Assembly (NCBI GenBank): GCA_047632435.1
Contig: JBLICU010000046.1
Span: 1 to 27,312 of the forward strand
Direction of reading: 5' to 3'
Origin: JAMZMI01 sp047632435
Lineage (GTDB): Bacteria > Bacteroidota > Bacteroidia > Cytophagales > Cyclobacteriaceae
DNA: 27,312 nucleotides
Of this stretch, positions 14,928 through 20,872 are shown piece by piece. Position 1 is the first letter of the stretch. Each line of letters begins with the position of its first letter. The translations under genes and the position numbers were made by a program. A model generated the notes under the pieces. The model saw nothing but the letters and a program-made list of their open reading frames with translations. It ran no database searches and was not told where the DNA came from.

Positions 14928-15555
14928 TCGAGTAGACGGCCGATGAGCGGTTAAGCTCACCGGTGCGCCTCACTAGGCGTGCCCCTCACACCACCGTACG
15001 TACGGGTCGCGTATACGGCGGTTCGTAAAGCATAGATTGCCGCTCTTTACACCGACAACCCTTTCCACTACTTCTAAGACAAGGCTACACAAAGGCTCCT
15101 TATCGAATTTTCACTTCACAATACGTTCAGTCCTTCATCAACTCGTGAGAACTCCGAATCTCTCATCGGCTCATGTCCCATTGACTACTATGACCTCTGC
15201 TGACTTCTCAGTCTCCAACTCGTGGAAACCGAGATCTCCCCTGGTAAGGTGAATATCCTTGTATCTATCCCTGCTACATCTACATAAATATGCTTTTGGT
15301 ATTCGTAGGGCTTCACAATGATGTGTTTGCTCACCCGCGTATTTATGCCTCTGTATGTAGTTTCTGTTCGTCAGTACAGATACTGCAGTCTGGCTTACTT
15401 CACTCCATACCTCACGGTAAACGAGCTTGCCACTTGCTTTGCTTCCAGGAACGACCCCAGCGCTTACGGGACTGAGACGTATAGTCGCGGACGACTAGTC
15501 TTTCACCCTTTGGAACACTCAAATTCATGAGTTATATTCACCATTCAAGGCACAC
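14927..15555 (-). mobile_element. Group II intron, reverse transcriptase deleted (629 bp)
   Basis: On the minus strand the element begins GTGTGCC (15555 downward), matching the GUGYG 5' end of group II introns. It ends CTACTCGAT at 14927, matching the usual 3' end. The first about 430 nt look like domains I-III of bacterial maturase-carrying introns, for example the stretches CGTTTACCGTGAGGTATGG and GTAGTCAATGGGACATGAGC. Domains V and VI are intact at the 3' end. Between them, where a reverse transcriptase/maturase of over 400 codons is expected, only about 120 nt remain without a credible frame. It could splice only with a maturase supplied in trans. It sits antisense to the cassette genes inside an attC R'' box. 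Confidence 0.8.
14932..15024 (-). ncRNA. Group II intron domains V and VI
   Basis: Domain V (about 14988-15024) begins GAACCGCCGTATACG and closes with CGTACGTACGGTGGT, the conserved catalytic hairpin common to bacterial group II introns. Domain VI follows, with a stem GGTGAGC / GCTCATC around TTAACC (14942-14963). An A stands in the final CTACTCGAT where the branch-point adenosine is expected. Both hairpins look intact, so loss of the protein does not reflect general decay. Confidence 0.75.
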
Positions 15556-15679
15556 ACAGACACTATCATCCATAAGCTTACTGAGCTATTTGCAAAGGCT
15601 GATGGAACTGGATACTTTTATAGATATTTAAAAAGTCCAGCTTACGGATGATTGGACGTTTCAGCCTTCAAAACAACAA

Positions 15680-16003
15680 ATGAGAGATGCCTACAAACTC
15701 CTTCCTTTTTTAATCATGTCACTTGGATGTTCAGTCAATAAGTATCAATTGGCAGGGGAGGATAAGGACTTTTTAATCGAACAAATTGAAAGCTTATCAG
15801 CGCGAGACCAAATTTCGAAAAAGCCAATTCTTGTAATTGATGGAGTTGAATACGTCAAGAAAAAAGACATTGCTCTTCAGAAAATTAACCTTTCGAAGGA
15901 TCGTATTGAAGAAATCGAACTTTTGAAGAAGGAAGCTGCTATTCGTGTGTTTGGTGAAGAGGGAAAAAGAGGCGTTTTGATAATTACCACCAAATCCAAC
16001 TAA
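15680..16003 (+). CDS. Small lipoprotein with a TonB-receptor plug-like end
   Basis: A 107-residue protein whose N-terminus (LLPFLIMSLGCS) is a lipobox-type signal with Cys17 as the lipid site. The rest, from ISKKPILVIDGVEYV to EAAIRVFGEEGKRGVLIITTK, reproduces the end of the plug domain of SusC/TonB-dependent receptors, where the usual text is a variant of DAAAIYGSRAANGVIIITTK. No beta-barrel follows, so this is a stand-alone plug-like lipoprotein, a type seen in Bacteroidetes with no settled role. It starts 15 nt after the end of the cassette array, so its promoter may be missing or replaced by the insertion. The stop is clean and no frameshift is seen. Confidence 0.75.
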   Translation: MRDAYKLLPFLIMSLGCSVNKYQLAGEDKDFLIEQIESLSARDQISKKPILVIDGVEYVKKKDIALQKINLSKDRIEEIELLKKEAAIRVFGEEGKRGVLIITTKSN

Positions 16004-16225
16004 AGGTTTGGTCTGAAGTTACTCAGGCATCAATACCTGCGCATGCCATACAACCCCTTCTGATTCAATTAAAGGATCATTGAACCACATTTTTGTACTG
16101 AAGGATTGTCAGCACAAAATAAAATTGAAAGTGTTGATAAATACTTTTGATAATGAAAACTTCTTTCGTTCGCGAGGCGTTACTTTGGACAGAACGAATA
16201 TATTAACCTTTAAATAATTACAATT

Positions 16226-16861
16226 ATGGCTCTAAGAATAGGAGACGAAGCACCCAACTTTCAGGTGGATACCACCGAAGGAAAAATAGACTTTCACAAC
16301 TGGCTCGGCGATAGCTGGGGCATTTTATATTCCCACCCTGCGGATTACACACCTGTATGCACGACCGAGCTCGGACGTACCGCCAAGTTGAAACCGGAAT
16401 TCATGAAGAGAAATACCAAAGTTCTTGCAGTTAGTGTAGACGATCTGGAATCTCATCAGGGATGGATCAAGGATATCAACGAAACTCAAAACACGGTGGT
16501 CAACTTTCCGATCATCGCGGATCCAGATAAAATCGTGGCTAATTTGTATGACATGATTCATCCAAATGCATCAGTTACTGCCACGGTGAGATCTGTATTT
16601 TTTATTGGCCCTGACAAAAAGATCAAAGCGTCCATCACCTATCCGGCAAGTACTGGTAGAAACTTCGCTGAGATTTTGCGAGTAATTGACTCACTCCAGC
16701 TTACGGCCAATTTCAGTGTGGCAACACCAGCAGACTGGCAGCAAGGAGAAGATGTGGTGGTGATACCGTCTATCAAAACTGAGGATATTCCGGCCAAATT
16801 CCCGAAAGGACATACCGTAATCAAACCTTATTTGAGAATGACCCCACAGCCGGATAAATAA
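16226..16861 (+). CDS. 1-Cys peroxiredoxin (Prx6 type)
   Basis: Cytoplasmic thiol peroxidase of 211 residues that would reduce hydrogen peroxide and alkyl hydroperoxides. The active-site motif HPADYTPVCTTEL places the peroxidatic Cys at 45, and it is the only Cys in the protein, so no resolving Cys exists (1-Cys mechanism). Arg127-region text (TATVRSVFFIGPDKKI) supplies the conserved arginine. The long C-terminal dimer domain (about 165-211, ending KGHTVIKPYLRMTPQPDK) marks the Prx6 group rather than AhpC. It is a single-gene unit with its own terminator. The spacer before it (16004-16225) shows no other gene. Confidence 0.92.
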   Translation: MALRIGDEAPNFQVDTTEGKIDFHNWLGDSWGILYSHPADYTPVCTTELGRTAKLKPEFMKRNTKVLAVSVDDLESHQGWIKDINETQNTVVNFPIIADPDKIVANLYDMIHPNASVTATVRSVFFIGPDKKIKASITYPASTGRNFAEILRVIDSLQLTANFSVATPADWQQGEDVVVIPSIKTEDIPAKFPKGHTVIKPYLRMTPQPDK

Positions 16862-16888
16862 AATTTTGTGATTCGACAATCATTAAGG

Positions 16889-16915
16889 AGACAGTCCATT
16901 GGGCTGTCTTTTTTT
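16889..16915 (+). terminator. Rho-independent terminator after the peroxiredoxin gene
   Basis: AGACAGTCC and GGGCTGTCT (one G:T wobble) form a 9-bp stem with a 3-nt loop, followed by a run of T. It is 27 nt past the stop codon. Confidence 0.85.
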
Positions 16916-16995
16916 ATTGATTAAATAGATGGAAAGTTTATTCGATAGTTCTAATTCAAAATGGTATTGGATAATTTACCATGTAAATTTTCAGT

Positions 16996-17910
16996 ATGAA
17001 AAAGAAGGTGATCATCGGTATCCATGGGCTTGGAAACAAACCCGCCAATCGTGTGCTGACCAGTTGGTGGAAAAAATCCATGCTTGAAGGACTTGAGCGT
17101 ATCGGTTTGGATTTGGACTTGCCAAAATTTGAAATGATCTACTGGGCTGATGTATTCAACGAAAGGCCCGCCAAGCTAAGAAAGGCTTTGCCTGATGATC
17201 CATTACTTTTTCATGAACCATACACCAAAGCGCCCCTGAACTATGTAAAAGATGATATTTCAATTCGGAAAAATGTAATTGATTTTTTAGGCAGACAAAT
17301 GAATGAAGTTTTCCTGGATGAGGATTTGAATTTGAATTTCCCCTATCTCAGCGACTATGTTCTAGAGCACTATTTCCAAGAGCTCAGCGCTTATTACCAT
17401 GAAGTTTGCTATGACAGGGATAAGATTGAATGCATGGCCAAAGATCTGATCCGAAGCAAAGCAGTTAAAACGCTAAGAAAATATCGCGATTATGACATCT
17501 ATCTTGTGTCACATTCTATGGGATCTATAATTGCTTTTGATGTGCTGACATTTCTGGTTCCCGACATCAAAATTCATACGTTTGCCACTATTGGATCGCC
17601 ACTAGGTTTACCTATTGTAATCAGTAAAATAGCCTCCGAATACAAGATCAATGGAGCTGGAAAAGCGATTATGAAAACACCTCCCGGTATTGCCAAACAC
17701 TGGTATAATTTTTCTGATTTGCACGATACTATCGCTTTTAACTACATGCTCAGCGATGATTTTGATGCCAACGAACTTGGGGTCATCCCTATGGATTTTT
17801 TGGTGGTGAATGACTATACGATCAAGGGAATAAAAAATCAACATAAATCTTTTGGCTACATGCGCACGCATCAGTTTGCCCACACGTTAGCCGACTTTAT
17901 TGAAGGATAA
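16996..17910 (+). CDS. Putative alpha/beta hydrolase (lipase-like)
   Basis: A 304-residue protein with the alpha/beta-hydrolase plan. VIIGIHGLGNKP (5-16) resembles the oxyanion-hole HG motif after the first strand. YLVSHSMGSIIAFDVL (169-184) is the nucleophile elbow with Ser174, although the first Gly of GxSxG is Ser here. Candidate acid/base partners lie in NFSDLHDTIAFN and the late MRTHQFAHTL. No signal peptide, so probably cytoplasmic. Substrate unknown; such proteins are usually annotated as lipase-like or DUF hydrolases. Its stop lies 10 nt from the convergent narL-like stop, with no terminator hairpin visible between them. Confidence 0.7.
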   Translation: MKKKVIIGIHGLGNKPANRVLTSWWKKSMLEGLERIGLDLDLPKFEMIYWADVFNERPAKLRKALPDDPLLFHEPYTKAPLNYVKDDISIRKNVIDFLGRQMNEVFLDEDLNLNFPYLSDYVLEHYFQELSAYYHEVCYDRDKIECMAKDLIRSKAVKTLRKYRDYDIYLVSHSMGSIIAFDVLTFLVPDIKIHTFATIGSPLGLPIVISKIASEYKINGAGKAIMKTPPGIAKHWYNFSDLHDTIAFNYMLSDDFDANELGVIPMDFLVVNDYTIKGIKNQHKSFGYMRTHQFAHTLADFIEG

Positions 17911-17920
17911 CTGTCAAAAT

Positions 17921-18583
17921 TTACTTAAGCAATCCTTCGCGATCGATCTTTCGCAATAGTTCGGTGATGTTATTGACTTCCAGCTTTTTCATGATGTTGA
18001 ATCTATGGGTTTCAATTGTACGCACACTTTTCACCAATTTTTCTGCAATTTCCTTGTTGGGCGTGCCGTCATAAATCGACTGTAATATTTCTTTTTCTCT
18101 TCGTGTGAGTTGATAGTCGTTGGCCAATTCAGTATCGCTGGCTGTTGGCCCACTGGATATGCCCGCTTTGAGATATGAATTAACGATGGTGCTCGAAATA
18201 TCGCCACTGAAATATTTTTGATTGTCATTGACCATATGAATGGCCTTAATGAATTCTTGTTTCCCCGTATCCTTAAGCAAATAACCATCCGCACCGACCT
18301 GTAGAGATTTTAGAATATATTCAGAATCATCGTGCATGGTAAGCACCAAAATCTTGATATGAGGGTGTGATTTTTTGAGTCGCTCAGTCACTTCCAAGCC
18401 ATTGAGCATGGGCATACGGATGTCAGCGATCAGTACGTCGGGCTGCATGTTGCTGACCACTTCTATTGTTTCCTGACCATCCGAAGCTTCGGCAACTACC
18501 TCAATGTCATGTTCATTTTCCAGGATCATTTTTATTCCATTTCTCACGATTTCATGGTCGTCGGCCAATACTACTCTTATCAT
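17921..18583 (-). CDS. NarL/FixJ-family response regulator
   Basis: Two-domain regulator of 220 residues. The receiver has the acidic pair D8-D9, phospho-acceptor D54 in LIADIRMPMLNG, and a later Lys in YLLKD. The LuxR-type helix-turn-helix covers about 153-212 (LTRREKEILQSIYDG, then KSVRTIETHRFNIMKKL). The ATG follows the TAA of the sensor kinase gene with no gap, so the two are a cognate pair. In E. coli the related NarL controls nitrate and nitrite reductases; given its place behind nirBD it probably does similar work here, with nitrate or nitrite as the likely signal. Confidence 0.88.
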   Translation of the reverse strand: MIRVVLADDHEIVRNGIKMILENEHDIEVVAEASDGQETIEVVSNMQPDVLIADIRMPMLNGLEVTERLKKSHPHIKILVLTMHDDSEYILKSLQVGADGYLLKDTGKQEFIKAIHMVNDNQKYFSGDISSTIVNSYLKAGISSGPTASDTELANDYQLTRREKEILQSIYDGTPNKEIAEKLVKSVRTIETHRFNIMKKLEVNNITELLRKIDREGLLK

Positions 18584-20368
18584 TTACTCGAGGGTTAGGG
18601 TGATCGTTATTTGGGTTCCTTTTCCGATTTCAGTGTCTAATTTAAATATAGCATCAATAAAAGCGGCTCTTTCGCGCATATTGAAAATTCCATGACCGAT
18701 TTTTTCAAAATGGCCACTTGAATTCATGCGTTCATAATCAAAGCCCTTTCCATTATCAGAAATTTCGATATTCAGTGTATTTACGTTGTGATAAAATCGG
18801 ATGGATATCTTGGAAGCTTTGGAGTATTTCAATGCATTATTTACAGATTCCTGTATTATTCTGTACAAATTGGTTTCCATGTGACTTTCCAGTCGGTTGA
18901 CAAATTTGGTTTCATTGATAAATTCTATATCTGTTTTGGTTACGGAATTAATCTCTTCACAGAATTTTTTTACTGCCGGCACCAGGCCAAAATCGTCAAG
19001 ACTACTTGGCGTGAGGTTAAAAGAAACCCTGCGCACTTCCTGAATGATGCTTTTCATCAAACTACGTGCATCATCCATGCGCATTTTCATGGGCTTAGCA
19101 GAAGGAGTGATAGACTCTAAAAGCATTTTCATGGCCGAAAGCATTTGTCCTACTCCATCGTGCAGTTCGCGGGAAAGTCTTTTTCTCTCCTCTTCCTGAC
19201 CTTCTAAAATTAGCACAGATCTATAGCTCTGTTCTTTCACTGTCTCGGCGATACTTTCGCGGTTTATTTCGCGTGACCTCAGCTGTGCTTCCTTGATTTC
19301 GGTGATGTCCCTGGCGATGATTTTGATCTCATTTTTATCGTTTACGGGAATCAGGAAAGTTTCAATCCAACAAAAATCACCCGGCTCAGATACCAGTCTG
19401 ATTTCCCCTGACCAATTTTTTCCTGCGGCCAATAACCGCATCAGATCTGGGTAAAATTCATCATGATATCCCGCGAATTTGAGTAGCTCGCTAAAATTCT
19501 CGGGAGCAGACATTTCCTCATATTCCATGAGACGCTTCAGCTTATCGGAGAAGGTCAGGAATTTACCATTTGGGTCAATGGTCGCAAAAATTGTGAGTGA
19601 CTCAGGTTTGATGTTTACCGCTTCAAGGTCCTGATAGGATTTGCCCAATTCCTCATAGAGCTTGCTAAGTTCGTTTGCCAGCTTTTTTGATTCTGTTTCA
19701 GATTGCATCAATTCCAATACTGTAGCACGAACACTTTTTGCAATCGGTCTGAAAATGAACATCAATTCCAATGAAATGATTAATAAGGAAAAAATGAAAA
19801 GCAATACTTCTGTTTTCTTGAGTTCATCGACTTTTTGTCGTGCCTCATGGTCATATTGAAATACGATTTTGTCCATGCCAACCAAAAATGCCTCTTCGTG
19901 GCTGATGATACCTGCAACAATTCGATCAATGATTGACGAGTGGATCTGGTTATGGTCTTGGAGATAAAATGTTAATGAATCGGCATTACTGACCATGATA
20001 TTGAAATGACTTTCAATGTCACCGAACATGGATTTAACTCTTTCTGAGTTATTTCCATGTAGCTCTAAATCGACATCTCCGTGTAGCAGACCGTGATGTG
20101 ATTTTTTCCATAGACCGAGGGCTTCAGTTAGTTTGTTTGCCAGAGACGGCAATTCATCAGGCTTAGCCATGAGCACCTGGAGGGAAATTTTACTTATTTT
20201 TTGGCTTAGCATTCTTTGCCTTCCTGCCACGTTGATTACACGAGAGTCATCTTCTTGCTTGCTGATAAAGGATTGAATAAGAAACTGGCTAATGACTATG
20301 CTAAGGGCGATTCCACCTAGTGCAACGAAATAAAATAGACCTAACTTTCTGAACTTTGATCTGGGCAT
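18584..20368 (-). CDS. NarX-like sensor histidine kinase with PilJ-type and PAS domains
   Basis: Membrane sensor of 594 residues from the ATG at 20368. The frame also opens at a TTG 45 nt earlier, which I reject for lack of support. Order: TM helix (about 10-31), periplasmic helical domain starting VINVAGRQRMLSQKI (44-58), TM helix (about 187-207), coiled linker, PAS domain with PAC end (about 255-358), then a HisKA_3 kinase with His403 in RLSRELHDGVGQ and a HATPase domain (DNGKGFD). The AGRQRMLSQ segment is the PF13675 (type IV pili methyl-accepting) motif and resembles the NarX P-box that binds nitrate. It follows nirD in the same direction and abuts the response regulator. Nitrate or nitrite sensing is inferred from this motif and the neighbours. 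Confidence 0.85.
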   Translation of the reverse strand: MPRSKFRKLGLFYFVALGGIALSIVISQFLIQSFISKQEDDSRVINVAGRQRMLSQKISKISLQVLMAKPDELPSLANKLTEALGLWKKSHHGLLHGDVDLELHGNNSERVKSMFGDIESHFNIMVSNADSLTFYLQDHNQIHSSIIDRIVAGIISHEEAFLVGMDKIVFQYDHEARQKVDELKKTEVLLFIFSLLIISLELMFIFRPIAKSVRATVLELMQSETESKKLANELSKLYEELGKSYQDLEAVNIKPESLTIFATIDPNGKFLTFSDKLKRLMEYEEMSAPENFSELLKFAGYHDEFYPDLMRLLAAGKNWSGEIRLVSEPGDFCWIETFLIPVNDKNEIKIIARDITEIKEAQLRSREINRESIAETVKEQSYRSVLILEGQEEERKRLSRELHDGVGQMLSAMKMLLESITPSAKPMKMRMDDARSLMKSIIQEVRRVSFNLTPSSLDDFGLVPAVKKFCEEINSVTKTDIEFINETKFVNRLESHMETNLYRIIQESVNNALKYSKASKISIRFYHNVNTLNIEISDNGKGFDYERMNSSGHFEKIGHGIFNMRERAAFIDAIFKLDTEIGKGTQITITLTLE

Positions 20369-20475
20369 AAGATGCTCGGATGTATGGAAATACTTAATTG
20401 AATCTCGGATCAATATTAAGTAATTACACTCAATTTGATTGCGAAAATTAAGTTATTTTACTTAGAAACTCCTTG

Positions 20476-20853
20476 TCAATCAGCAAAGCCTACATAGACT
20501 TTTTCATTCTCAACTTTCACAGGATAGGTGGCAAGATCGCATTCCTGTCCGTTCAGATTTTTTCCGTCTTTTAAAGAAAATGTCTTTTTGTGAAAAGGGC
20601 AAGCAACTTTTGGTTCATCCCCATCTGAGCCAAGCATGCCACGTGAGAGAATCATTTGTTTTTTATGCGGACATTGGTTTTGTGTGGCATACCATTCGCC
20701 ACGCCGAGAGAAATTGAAAACGGCCACCTGAATTCCATTATGAAAAGCATTGACTCCTCCATTTATTGGGAAATCATCGACATGAGAAACTTCAAGCCAA
20801 TAGGCGACTTCTTCTTGTTTTACTGATTTATATATTATTTCTGTATTAGTCAT
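20476..20853 (-). CDS. nirD: Nitrite reductase small subunit (Rieske-like)
   Basis: 125-residue partner of NirB in NADH-dependent reduction of nitrite to ammonium. It has a Rieske-type fold with CPHKKQM and CPFHKKTFSL segments. The motifs read C-P-H and C-P-F-H, so unlike many NirD proteins, which lack ligands, this one keeps two Cys and two His and may bind a [2Fe-2S] cluster. It lies 19 nt after nirB and is followed after 107 nt by the NarX-like gene. Cytoplasmic. Confidence 0.9.
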   Translation of the reverse strand: MTNTEIIYKSVKQEEVAYWLEVSHVDDFPINGGVNAFHNGIQVAVFNFSRRGEWYATQNQCPHKKQMILSRGMLGSDGDEPKVACPFHKKTFSLKDGKNLNGQECDLATYPVKVENEKVYVGFAD

Positions 20854-20872
20854 TAGTTGAGTTTTTACCGAT

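Larger units (their letters stand above)
13228..15658 (+). mobile_element. Integron gene cassette 2, interrupted by a group II intron
   Basis: From G|TTAGAC at 13227/13228 to the GTT at 15658, about 2431 bp, or about 1802 bp once the 629-bp intron (14927-15555) is removed. It holds three plus-strand genes with gaps of 17 and 12 nt, an unusual number for one cassette. Its start (TTAGAC) is complementary to five of the six matching bases of the R'' box GCCTAAC of its attC. The right-hand R' box (GTTTCAG) departs from GTTRRRY, as expected if it belongs to the original chromosomal insertion site. Confidence 0.65.
14922..15664 (+). other. attC site of cassette 2, split by the group II intron
   Basis: Joining 14922-14926 (GCCTA) to 15556 onward (ACAGACACT) restores GCCTAAC, a full match to the R'' consensus RYYYAAC. 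Then ATCATCCATAAGCT (15565-15578) pairs with AGCTTACGGATGAT (15639-15652), 13 of 14 bases. A 5-nt spacer leads to GTTTCAG (15658-15664) as R'. Without the intron the site is 114 nt, close to the 117 nt of the other attC, and the right spacer is again 5 nt. The R' box is degenerate after GTT. Confidence 0.7.

Noticed and set aside
15037..15530. Several short plus-strand open frames of 60-71 codons
   Set aside because: They lie antisense on the group II intron RNA domains, have no family resemblance and overlap each other in different frames.
20369..20413. Upstream TTG start extending the NarX-like kinase by 15 codons
   Set aside because: No ribosome-binding site is seen, and the ATG at 20368 leads directly to the basic stretch before the first membrane helix.
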